From: Acanthornis magna
Lineage: Eukaryota; Chordata; Aves; Passeriformes; Acanthizidae
Length of the DNA stretch: 64,000 nt
Direction: 5' to 3'
Assembly: GCA_036785705.1 (NCBI GenBank)
Contig: JAWUZG010000016.1
Location: forward strand, 930,001 to 994,000
The notes below the pieces were generated by a model. It saw nothing but the letters and a program-made list of their open reading frames with translations, was not told where the DNA came from and did not search any database. Positions 41,301 through 64,000 of the stretch are shown piece by piece; positions within the stretch are counted from its first letter, which is position 1; each line of letters starts with the position of its first letter. A program made the position numbers and the translations under genes.

Positions 41301-44300
41301 CTATCCATTATTCAGTGTGGATTTACGTGGGAGAGGCTCTGAGAGGTAGCTCTCTCCTTTCACTATCCCACACAGTACAAAACATCCTCTCCCACACATG
41401 GCTTGTGAAGGACTGGGCTAAACCTTCCTCCCTCCACATTGCAGCTGCATCCAGCCCTGCTCTTGTTATTTTGTTGTAGAAGTGAATCCTTGCTTTCAGA
41501 CAGCTTCCTATGTTGTTCCTCGTGTGCTCTCCTCTCTCCATTCCCCGGAGCAGCCGCTCAGCTGGAATAACTCAGGGTGCATCTGCTCAGCTCAAAGGCG
41601 CTGTGTCAGTGCAGGCTGGCCAAGAACCCAGCTCTCTGCACTTGCTGTGTCTAACAAACCATCCCCAGCAGCAGCCCACAAAGTGTGTTTATTTTAAATA
41701 TGTGTGACTGTGTTGTCAGCCCTGCATAGAGAAGATCTCTGTGCGGAGAACAGAAGCTGCACAGAGTCGAGGCAATTCCCTGAGCATTGCCAGGATAACA
41801 TGCCGCAGCTACAGGGACCATCACAAGGGCTAATGTGGAAATTTCCTGAGCACAACCTTTGCAGATGAAATCCATTTATGCTGGGAAGTCTTGAAGGTGC
41901 TCATTCTCTTTGCTCTCTGCTGAGCAGTTTGCAGGAGTGGTGTGGGATGAGCTATAAAAGTAATGCTCGGTCCTCAGCCCACCATCCAGGGTGCCAATTA
42001 ATAGAATGTGACTTTTTTTGCTGCTGGCATGTTCCCTTTGCATGGAAATCATCAATGCATTTTGCGTAGGGCTCAGACTCCATCAGTACCAGCTTTAGTA
42101 TTTTAATTACATAGTGTGGGGCAACTCAATCTCTAATAAGCAAAATGCCTTATCCTATTTGTAGTGCCTTAACTAGCTAAATTCTTTTATTTCTTTCACT
42201 TGACTTCTTTTCCATGCATATTAAAATCTATTATAACTGATTCTATGTATTTATGCTCAGTAGATTCTTATCATGTATATGCATTAGTATTTTTTCCTTT
42301 ATCTTTTTTTCTGCATGAGGATTTCAAAGAAGATATTGGTGTGACAAAATCCTAATCCTGTCCTTCTTTTATTTTTTCCTGTCAGCAAGATTTAGAAGAT
42401 CTTCGGATTGCTGGTGAAGGTGTTCAGTATTGCCTCTGTTTCCAATACTGATTCATTATCACCACCTGAGCTGTAGGAAGGGCAACCTAAATATACAAAT
42501 ATATCACCACTGTAACTGGTTCAAATATAAAACTGTGATATTGGCGTTGAATAACTGATTGATTAATGAAGAAGAGTAGCCTGACAGTCCTCCTAGCTCT
42601 TCAAAACTCACAGCCCCCACCCAGTTTGTCCCAGACACGGGCTGTTCTTCAGGCCAAGTCCAGCACCCAGCACATGAGCTTCCTGCTGTTTTATTCCGAC
42701 TTCAGTTCTGGCAAAGTTGGAGATATTACTTATTCCAGTACCCAATATACGCAAGCAGAGATCGCTGAAGGCCTATTATTTTTTCTGCAGAATGTATATA
42801 CTAAAAAAGAGTGGACCAAATACTCTGGGAATGGGTTTGATGTCTTAGTCCCCTTTCCAATAATATCTTTTAGAAGCTATAGATAGAAACTTAATGCTGT
42901 TTCAGAATGACAAGGCAAACCTTTTGTGAACTTATTCAGTAAATGTCTTCAAGCTATATTTTATCTCACGCAGACATGATTGGGGCCCCGTTGGTACAGC
43001 TACAAACTGCCTTCCTGAATTCTGAAAATCCCCAGCTTCCAACGAAAGCATGAAACAGTGATAAGTCATTGCCAAGGTCACCACAAGGGCACAGCCTCAA
43101 TGGCTGGGACAAATGCAGCAGAAGAAAATTGAAGTATAAAATCTGAACTGCACTGCCTGTTTTCAGTGTTGTGGGGTTGTAACACAGCAACAAAGCTGTG
43201 ACTAATACTAAAGTACACTTGACTGTGTGCTGGGATCATAGCGAGTCATGTCTTTTACAAGGCAGAATCTTGAAACTAGAATATCACACCATCTCCCCAG
43301 TTCTCCCTTTTTTTCTTCACCCATTTACTAAGGACACAAAACATGCCATTACAACAGTGGATATGTAGCAGGAATCTGTGGTACTACTCATCAACATGAA
43401 TAATGGGAAATATTTTCCCTCCCTCTCCTGGCCATTATTCCCCTCAGCATAGCCCAGTAGATGATCTGCTTTATTCAAGATGCAAGTGCACTGTTGGCTC
43501 ATACTCATCCTGTCATGTCATTTAAACCTCAGGTCATTTTTGGCAGAGCTGTTCCTTAAGCAGGTGCTTCCCAGCCTGTACTGAGATGTGGGGAGCCCTG
43601 CACCCCTTCCTGAGCTTCAGGAGCTTTCCATGGCCCAGCCCCCAAGCTTATCAATGTCTTTGTCATTTCGCAGCCACTCTGACAAATCTGGAATTTGGAG
43701 ATCAAAGGGCAGGTTTCCATTCATGGTAGAGGGCTGCACTGCTTTAAGAATCTCAATGGAAACATAACTCTAATTACTATTGGTTTGACACTGGGAGTTT
43801 CCTCTTCAGAAGCAAAGAACACCAGGAAACACCTTTTTATGATCGTGACTGGTAATACACTCTATTTCCACACTTGTCAAATTCTGTCAAATTCACCAAA
43901 TTCACTCCAGCACCACTTGCATGGGATCTTTTCCATTTATAGGCCAGCCAGGCTCACAGCCTTCAGAGGCAAATACCATTTCCTCACATTTGAAGAATTA
44001 GGCCCAGTTACATGAAATTTTTGTCTGTGGGGTCAGACGAAGATGGGTACTGCCATCTCTGCTGGAAGGGCATGTATAGTTGACTGTATTCTGCAGTCCT
44101 TAAGAAAACATGTCTCCAGTGCCTCTGCCCAGGGTATTTTAAGGATTTCAGCAGCCACCTAAACTGTCTGAAGTGCTCTGCCACTCCTCAGACACTGTAA
44201 AGGTATCACCTGAAACCTAACACTGCTGTCTGAGGCACTATTTACAGCCCTGCAATGTAAACTCTGGTGTCTATACTCAGTTCCTGAAAGGTAATGCCTG

Positions 44301-44755
44301 TCATAGGAAGGGTGTATTATCCTGAGAGCATGAAAACATTCAAATACACAAGTGTTTGGGTTTTTTTCCTGACAAAGACATTTTCTTGCTAAACACATTT
44401 ATTTAGACAGCATTAAAATTTTTACTGCTTTCAACCACTGAAAAATGCAGCTGTTGGCCAAAATTTTTTACATTAATGGAAGATAGAGTGTATGTGCTTA
44501 CAAAAGACCTTCTTCCCTGTTTTATTTTTCTTGCCATCTCATAGAGCTGATGGTCAAATATTTAATGAACAGTGTCTGGTCCAGAAATTTACAGATATTA
44601 ATAACACATGAAGGTATTTTAGAACAACTAATTTCCTGTAAGTATATAAGAGATTAAATGGCAAAATCTCGAAATGCTTATGTAAAACACGCTCATTATC
44701 AAAGCTCGTGTGTGATGGACCAATGATTTGGGAAGAAAAGGACTCAGTTTCTTAC

Positions 44756-44871
44756 CTCCCTGAAGCAGGCTGTACAATCCCACCTCTCACATGCCATGGA
44801 TCCATGGAACACTGTGGCAGTCGAGCAGGTTCCATGCCTCAGGCTTCCTCTTTGTTGTCGGCAGCCTGGAT
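44756..44871 (-). other. Unexplained splice-flanked exon-like block
   Basis: On the minus strand a 116-bp block is preceded by TTTGTCTCTTCATTAG and followed by AG/GTAAGA, a near-consensus donor. One frame is open throughout when entered in phase 1, with a cysteine-rich ending ACERWDCTACFRE. I do not recognise a family. It could be a lncRNA exon, an alternative upstream SIVA1 exon, a read-through ADSS1 exon or chance. Confidence 0.3.
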
Positions 44872-45263
44872 CTAATGAAGAGACAAAGCACGCACTAATA
44901 CACTCATTAGCGACCAACAAATCCACAGGTTACACCCCTGATGGACTGCCACAAACAGGCACTTCTAAAGATAAAATGGCTGGAGCTGGGTTTCCTTTCC
45001 TGCCTGATGCCTAGTTAAGAGGGTGATGTGAGTTCAACCTTTTTGCCAACATCTGACACTTTAAACCAGCTCTGATGGACATGAAATGTTACTGTACAGG
45101 AGGCAAATCTGCTTTCACAGGGAATACTGAGTGGGCTAGAGCTTGACCCCATGTAAAGTATTACTGTAAGAGGTTAGGGGCTGGAACATCTATTTTTTTT
45201 TTCCTCCATCCAAATCACCAGACTCAGCTCTCCAGTTTGAGTTTGGGTTTTTAAAAAATTTTT

Positions 45264-45281
45264 TGTGTGTGTGTGTGTGTG
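45264..45281 (+). repeat. (TG)n microsatellite
   Basis: About nine TG units following a T run. Confidence 0.9.
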
Positions 45282-45402
45282 GTTTCTTTGGGGTTGTTTG
45301 GCTTTTTGCCTTGGGCATTGCCAAGCTGACACGGATTTAGATGACACTACTTCAGATGCTTCAGCTACCAAAGACCATTCTGTATGAAATTATACATACA
45401 TG

Positions 45403-45410
<8 letters not shown>

Positions 45411-45438
<28 letters not shown>
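45411..45438. repeat. (TA)n microsatellite
   Basis: Fourteen TA units, preceded by a short TG run. Confidence 0.92.
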
Positions 45439-45442
<4 letters not shown>

Positions 45443-47632
45443 TGATGCAAAGGAAATGAAGAAATTGCAATTAATGAGCAGATCAATTCTCATACAGGTC
45501 TCAGGCATTGCCCTGAGTGGTGTGTGAGGCATTGACCGGCTGTCATTTACTGGACAAGTCTCTTATCTGCTGCTTCTGGCTCCTTCTAAAACAGATGAGA
45601 AAAGGAGTGGTTTCTACAGAGGCTTCTGGAAGCCCTAACAGTACTTGTCTGAACCCCACTCACATTTTAGAGGTGCTAATTGTTTATCTGAGCCAGTATC
45701 GACCTTTGCTTTCTCTCACAGTGCTGCTGAAAAAGAGCTTCGCAGAGTTAATATCAGCTGTTCTGAGCCAGATTTTATTGCAAGAACTTTTGCATCAATT
45801 AGAAAATGCATTTTTTCTTCATCAAACCATTGGTCACTCAGGTGAGCTACCTAAAGATGACTAACCATGAATCCAAGCAGTAAAGGTGGATCACTGCTCA
45901 GTTCATAAACGGGAAAGGGTGACAAAATTCATAGAATTTATGAAAAAAAAGCCAAACACTGAAAATTTGTAGGCTGAAAGAAAATATCCATTCACTCACT
46001 AATTCAGCTAGTTATTTGTTAAAATTCATGAAATATTAAATCAGGTTTTTGTATGAAGTGTATTTTGTTAACAAATAAGAGAAAGAGACCAAGCACTGTT
46101 ACTTTAAATCTGTTTTAATACATTTTCAAGAACAAAATAAACAGGTGTGGATCAAAAATCATCTGAAAAAAATCTGCAAAAGGTGTAAGTATAGATTGCA
46201 CATTACTATGGAAATGCTTCATTTTCCTTCCTGTTATAAAGTGCATTATCCCAGAAATGTAAGACCATATAAAGCCAAATTAAAAAATTACAAAAGCCTC
46301 AAAATCCTATCCTGCATGTGTTAGGAAGCATGTCTGACTAGGAAGGTAATATTGTAAGGGTGTCAGAAAATATGTCAAATAGATTACTGTCCAGGAGTGA
46401 ATCAGTAATTGCTACTTTTAAAAAATTATAATCTTTACCACAAACTATGTTTTTTTAGTGAACGTTTACCCTCATTCTTCTATCCAGATATCAAACGTGA
46501 TGATGCATCAACCAGTTTTAGCCATTATTATTGCATTTGGCTGGGGAGAAAGAAGTAGTTAAATTCATCACAGTGATTGTTATTAAATGAAATTCCAAAC
46601 AATACAAAATATTATACATGGAAAACAGCCAAAATTAAAGGAAATTTACATTAGAATGTTCTTATTAAGCACTGTGTCTCTCAGTAGATTAAAGACCTTT
46701 TTGATAAAAGCTTGAACTTCTTCACATTTAACTCAATGACAGCACATATAAAATTTAATAGGAGTAGAACTTCCATTTAAAATATCCATGCTATCAAATA
46801 TAATGCATGATATTATTTTTATGGTAACAGAGTAAGTCATGGGATAATTGCCTATTACATCATGCCCACTGACAACGTCACTCGGTTTTTTGATGAACCC
46901 TTAAAAGCAAAGACAGGCCATGTGGATTGAATGGATACTTAATGGAAAAATGGAAAATAAAAAGATTAGGTGGAAAGTAATCCTGTGAAAATTAAGCTAT
47001 AAAAGCTATTGTCTTTCAATATGCCAAATACTCAGTTTAGAGTTGATAATTTAATCCACATTAATTTAATCCATATTCTGCACACCAAGTGGCTTGTTAG
47101 TCACTGTGGACTTTGCCAATAAATCAACCAAAGCTTAAATATAGAGGCCACCTCCCAGTACAAATGCACGGGGGAAGATGGGGCCAAGAAAAGGAACAGC
47201 TCTAGATCATTCAGAAGGCAAATGTCACAAGGTTAAGTCATGTGAAAACGAAACTTAATTACTGTATTTCCAAGCATCTTTATGCTGAAAGTACCTCACA
47301 TAAATGAGGCACACTTAACAGTGCTTGTGATAATTAGCGCTTACCAAGTACCTTTGAGAAGTGCTTCGCAAACATTAAATAAGGTCAGAAATCTCATTGC
47401 TTTTTCAACAGAACACCCATAAATACAGTGGGGAGAGCTTCCTCCTCAATTCAGATCAAGGACTACAGGGCTTGACCCAGGGAATTCCAAAAGGCAGTGT
47501 TGGAGAGGTGAGGATGTATTCCTAACTGCCATTTACAAAACCAAAAACAGTGAGATTAAACAATTTGTCAAAGATAGATAGACTAGATAGACAAAGGAGT
47601 TAAAACAGAATTAAGGGATTCACAGCTTTGGG

Positions 47633-47633
<1 letters not shown>

Positions 47634-47665
<32 letters not shown>

Positions 47666-47669
47666 ACAC

Positions 47670-47710
<41 letters not shown>

Positions 47711-47717
47711 AGAGAGA
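47634..47717. repeat. Composite T31 + (GA)n microsatellite
   Basis: A run of 31 T residues (47634-47664), a six-base spacer, then an interrupted (GA)n tract to about 47717. It is highly slippage-prone sequence about 1.7 kb past the ADSS1 stop codon. Confidence 0.93.
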
Positions 47718-49311
47718 AAGGGTATTTGCTTATGCATGAAGCCAGACTCTAGAACTGGGGCATGGAGAGACTGCACCAGAGCTGGATGGTGTAAGAATTC
47801 TGCCTTACATGAAGCAATAAATCCGTAAACAGTTACATTTAGTGCTTTGTATTGGTACTTTTAAAAGCGTTTCTTGACACAAATGGCTTTGAACATTATC
47901 TGCTATTTGATAATGAGTGAGATGAGACAAAGGGGATGAGTATGGCACAAGATCCTCCTGACAGGTTTTCCTTTTTCCCCCATTTCTAATGCCAGGTGTG
48001 ATCGATTTGCACCCTTGGAGTTACCACGTCAGAAAAGGGCTATTTTTACACACTACATATTGGCATCACAGAGGTTGTGATGCCATTTCCACAGCCCCTG
48101 GGAATGATACAAAAATGTTGTTATAGCTCTCTGAGACATATATAAAAAAGGAACATCTACTTGGAGAATTTCACAGTTAGGGAATAACTCCGTCTCTAGA
48201 ATAATCTTTTTCCTCTACAAGAGGTAGGCCTTTTTTGAGAGCTCTTGATGCACAACCACTATAAATTAGAAGATCCACAAAGAAGTCCGAGTACATTCTT
48301 GAAGATTCTGGGATCTCTCTACAACTTCTACATGTCCCAACCCTGGCTGCCACATGTCATCCCCTTCTATAAATAGGCATTACATTTTGCTGAGGAAGGT
48401 CAAAATGTGTGAGGGGTGTAAATACTGCAGCAGTCATCATTGAGTCATGCATTGATTTATTCTTGGAAACCTATGGGCTGTGGAAGCGAGTGTCTTACAG
48501 AGCCACAAGTCTCAAGTTCCTCAACAGAGTACTACAGCAGAACTTGGGAAACTACAATCACAGGACTAGTAGGAAGAAATGTCCCAGGTTCATGGAGAAA
48601 ATGCAGTGTGCTGTCTCAGCTCCACTGTCCTCATGTGTTTTGAGCATTCTCTTCCTTCCACCTTCACTCAGTCCTTTCCCTACTGCATAAAAGAAAGGCC
48701 ACACACCTGACAGTCCCCAGCCTGTTAGTACACAGAATAGTTCAAAGAGTTACTAGACAGGTCAGCTTTCTCCAGTTTGGCCCCTTTACAGATGTTATCT
48801 CAGTTACTAGGATAGGCTTTGTGATAAATACATTTTACACTTTAGCTGCTCTCCATTCATTTTAGTAGGCTATTAAAAAACATTATATAAAAATTATACG
48901 TAATTGTGTCTGCTTTGCTTTGTGCAGTCAAAAATACCCACCTAACTTTGCTGTATTTTATGAACTGAAAATCTTTATAACTCAATCAGTTTCAGTCCAT
49001 GATATCTGTCCTAGTACTGCCAACCCAGATACACAGATATTTTAACATTTGAAGAAAAAATCCAAGCTTCACAATTCTAAAGTTACCCAATAATTACTGG
49101 AAAAGGCTTAATACTGGTTTCAGCAAGAAGTACTATATAGGCGTAAAGTACTTTCAAATAGTAACATGGATCAATTGAAAAAAAAAATCCCTATTTTGTT
49201 AGGAATACTTTTTCGGACTTTTTTTGATGACAGACACCAAGGAGATTTTACACTGAATTTACTGAGAATTTAAATAAAATGTTACAATACAGAATATACG
49301 ATGTGTTTCTA

Positions 49312-49317
49312 TTTAAT
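49312..49317 (-). terminator. ADSS1: Possible ADSS1 polyadenylation signal ATTAAA
   Basis: TTTAAT on the + strand is the variant signal ATTAAA on the ADSS1 strand, about 110 bases after the stop, with T-rich sequence following. The real 3' end could be more distal; for example AATAAA occurs on this strand at 48456-48461. Confidence 0.3.
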
Positions 49318-49425
49318 TCCTAGAAGAATTTGTCTGTTTTAAATAGCATTTCCATTTAAAGAGGAAGCAGTAAGGAACCGACGAACGCCAAGTTGTGCTT
49401 CTCATCACTGAAGTTCTTCATTTGT

Positions 49426-61214
<11,789 letters not shown>

Positions 61215-61694
61215 TCATTTTTTATTTATATATGTCTTCGCTCACTGTTTTCTCCACCTTATAGTTTCTTAACATGTTGTAGCATTGTAAAAAGGGCTCA
61301 GACGGGACAATGAGGAGGCTAAAGGATTTCAGCAGGACTTTGTAGAATTATGAAGCAGAAAATACCACAGAGTAAAGGCAGGGCTGGGGCAGAGCAGGAG
61401 TTAATATAGGAGTGATGGCATAAGCTAGAAGAGAACTGAAGCTTTCTGGGAAAAAAACTGGAATTAACTACCATCCTTGGAGTTCTGTCTCTGACATGCC
61501 TACACAAGCCCATCCTTTTTAGGTATCTTCTGTACATGGACATTTCCTTGAGTTTAAGCCCAGTGTTTCCCTTTGAATGGAAGATCTTCCCACCTGCCCA
61601 ACCACAAACAGCTACTGCTTCTCTTGTTGATCAAGGGCCTTTGTCAGGCTGGGAGCATGTGCAGATTTTGCAGCTTCACTGAATGACCTTGTCA

Positions 61695-61780
61695 GTCACA
61701 GAATATCCTGAGTTTAAAGGGACCCACAAGGATCATCAAAATCCAACACATGCACCTCCACAGGACAACTCCAAGAAATG
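61695..61780 (-). mobile_element. CR1 LINE 3' tail, - orientation, in ADSS1 intron 1
   Basis: CACAGAATATCCTGAGTT and GGGACCCACAAGGATCATCA are reverse-strand CR1 terminal sequence. Only about 85 bases remain. Confidence 0.85.
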
Positions 61781-61803
61781 GTAAAGGCAGGATTTTTCCA
61801 GTT

Positions 61804-61820
61804 ACCACCACCACCACCAC
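61804..61820 (+). repeat. Short (ACC)n repeat
   Basis: About five and a half ACC units just beyond the CR1 tail. Confidence 0.85.
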
Positions 61821-64000
61821 TTCATGGAGTCTGCTACAATTAATGACTTACATGACTATCTACCAGAACTGATAATAGGAGCTGGTATTTTCCTCACTAA
61901 ACTGCTTTTCCACAAACAGCTTTAAAAGAGAATGATGTGACAACACACAGACTTGGAAAGAGGTGAGCATATCAAGGTCATGAGTTGATTTGTCCAGAAA
62001 CATTAAGAGTTTTAAAAATTAAAGGTCCGGTTTTCTCAGCAGGCTTAGTGTTTGTTCCTGCTGTGTCTTGATATAAGTTTGTCTCCTACTGGTAATGTTG
62101 GGAAACCTGACTACTTGTCTGCTGTGGTTCTACAGGCCTTCAGTTTTCCCAAATGATTACAAATCTTTGTGGGTTTGATACAAGGACTGAATGATTTAAA
62201 CTGACTAGAATGAGGGCATCTACTGGAAGGGGAACTGAGACTGCCACTGGTAATTTGTAAACAACGAAGAGTGTAGGCTGAATGAGTAGAGTCACAAGAA
62301 AACTCTGAGAAAGCACAGTAATTTATCAGAATTAATATTACAACACACATTATTGCAGAGTTTCATTTATTCTTCATTTACTCATTTGCCCATTTGCTTG
62401 TATGTAAAATACAGGAAAATGGCAACTGACAATCCTTTCAAAACGTGGATAAATGCTGAAACACAACATTAAGAAAATAAAAACTATGGGTTACAAAAAA
62501 AGAATTTTTTTTAAAGCAGTGTGATGGAGGAAAACATTAAGAAATATGTCTTCAAACACAACAAAAGTAATTTTCATGCTTTGGAACACGTGAGATCAAC
62601 AATTAATTTCAGACAGATAATCTCCTAAGGCAGAGCTGAGTAGGAGTTACAAGAGAAAACACTACACACAAATTTAATTTGACTTAAAAACTGCTGGGTA
62701 GCTCATCCTTGGGATGGGAAGGACTCCCAAGTGTCTTGCTAATGTAGAGTTGTAACTCGTCCACAGAATCCTGGCTATTTTGCTTGCCTCCTAGATATAA
62801 TAAACCAGATGTAGGAACCTGCATCTAGTTAAAAGTACTCAATTATCTAGAAGGTTAATAAATCAGGCAGGAGAGTACTCTACATGATATTTCAGAGGTG
62901 TGACTCTGGTGGATTGCGCTGGTTGAAACACTGGTTTATTTTATTATCACGCTGAGAAAGACACTACTAACTTCTTCTGGGACTCCCAGCTTTCCTTTTT
63001 TGCTAACCTATAAATGATGGCAAGATGGAAACTTTAAAAGAATCAACTCCATCACTTAACACCAATTTAATCTCTAATACAAACAACAATTTTCTCTTTT
63101 CCTCAGAAAATGGGGAATCAGGCTGCTTCAAAAGTATTTGTTGTCACAATGGTCTAGTTATATTCTGCTTTTCTTAATCAATGTGAATATGAACAAATTA
63201 AATCAGGCTTGAGGACTCACAATCTGAGATAACAGCATTCCTAAATTATAGTCAAAGGTATTTTCTTGTATCCTAAAATTTTAGAAGGTGGGATACACCA
63301 GCATGAGAATGTTTATGAAAGACAGTTTAAACTTCTGGAAAATTTCCTGAACAACTGACACCCAGACAAATGTTCTTTCTTTAGTAAATGCTTAAAAAGG
63401 GATGTTAATGAAGTAGCTTGTGAAAGTTGGCATACATAAAAAATAGCTGAAGTATAGAAACACCGGCAGATACAATATATCTTTTAATGATACACTTTCA
63501 GTCCCTCCGGATAGATCACCCAAACCAAAAATTCAGTGACAGACCACATAAAACAGCATTTCTCTAATTAAAAACTAGTATTGACATCTCTGGAACTGCA
63601 TTTTGCACTGCTCATGTTGGTCTGCATTTCCCAAACAAGTGTTTTCAGAGGATATTCTTACAGCTCAACTAATTATACTTTTATAAATATAATTGAAGTG
63701 ATGGCAGAGCATTGAATGACCAACAGACATGACCACACTTGCACAACATTACACTGGTCTGATGAGGTATTTTCTGTTTATTATCTGGTCATCTCAGTAA
63801 TTTCTCATGTTCAGTTACACAGATATTCCAACGGCACATTAGCAGCCTACTAGCTGAGACATTAAAGACATCTACTCCTTTTCTAATTTTACTCCAGCTC
63901 TGAGAGTCAATATAGGCCATTTCTTTTCCTAACAAAACATAAGCAAACCTAAAAGCTTATAGGGGCTTAACTGGAAGACTACATGTTTGAAGGTCCACAG

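Larger units (their letters stand above)
36401..49290. other. SIVA1-ADSS1 intergenic region
   Basis: This stretch is about 12.9 kb between the 5' side of SIVA1 and the 3' end of ADSS1. It contains two small CR1 tails (37507-37628 and 38274-38345), an AAAC-rich run (37145-37207), TG and TA microsatellites (45264-45281 and 45411-45438), a T31/GA composite (47634-47717) and a splice-flanked exon-like block (44756-44871). The longest open frame (45517-45864, + strand) has no recognisable relative. No confirmed gene was seen. Confidence 0.7.

Noticed and set aside
42566..42886. 106-codon open frame on + strand
   Set aside because: No recognisable domain, and length is within chance expectation for 64 kb.
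45517..45864. 115-codon open frame on + strand with a leucine-rich tail
   Set aside because: Leucine richness follows from T/C-rich sequence; no known family or transcript signal was seen.

Overview
The window is ordinary nuclear DNA from a bird. Three vertebrate genes with canonical GT/AG introns can be read from it. The dispersed repeats are CR1 LINE fragments, several ending in or near the ATTCTGTG-type tail typical of avian CR1; I saw no Alu, L1 or other mammalian repeats. There are no bacterial-type operons, CRISPR arrays, rRNA or tRNA genes, and no recognisable retroviral genes.

Layout. (1) 1-17.6 kb, + strand: the last four coding exons and 3' UTR of AKT1, encoding residues 320-480 of the 480-residue kinase, with large introns. 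(2) 17.6-33.26 kb: intergenic DNA holding two CR1 3' ends and two striking perfect inverted repeats. (3) 33.26-35.3 kb, - strand: the complete four-exon SIVA1 gene (169 aa), whose first two exons lie in a strong CpG island; one CR1 sits in intron 2 and another abuts the island upstream. (4) 35.5-49.3 kb: intergenic DNA with CR1 pieces, microsatellites and one unexplained splice-flanked exon-like block on the - strand. (5) 49.3-64 kb, - strand: exons 2-13 of ADSS1 (393 codons plus stop); exon 1, which carries the N-terminal P-loop, lies beyond the right edge.

The order AKT1 > < SIVA1 < ADSS1 matches human 14q32.33 (ADSS1-SIVA1-AKT1), with AKT1 and SIVA1 convergent. This synteny independently supports the paralogue calls: AKT1 rather than AKT3, and ADSS1 rather than ADSS2. 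The C-terminal AKT1 residues (ending SASGTA) and the ADSS1 residues in exons 10-12 agree. The genes are neighbours by ancestry and show no sign of being a functional cassette: AKT1 is a survival kinase, SIVA1 a pro-apoptotic adaptor, and ADSS1 a muscle-type purine nucleotide enzyme.

I found no convincing undescribed biological system. The observations most worth checking are the two perfect hairpin palindromes between AKT1 and SIVA1, the splice-flanked cysteine-rich exon candidate at 44756-44871, and the SIVA1 promoter squeezed against a CR1 element.
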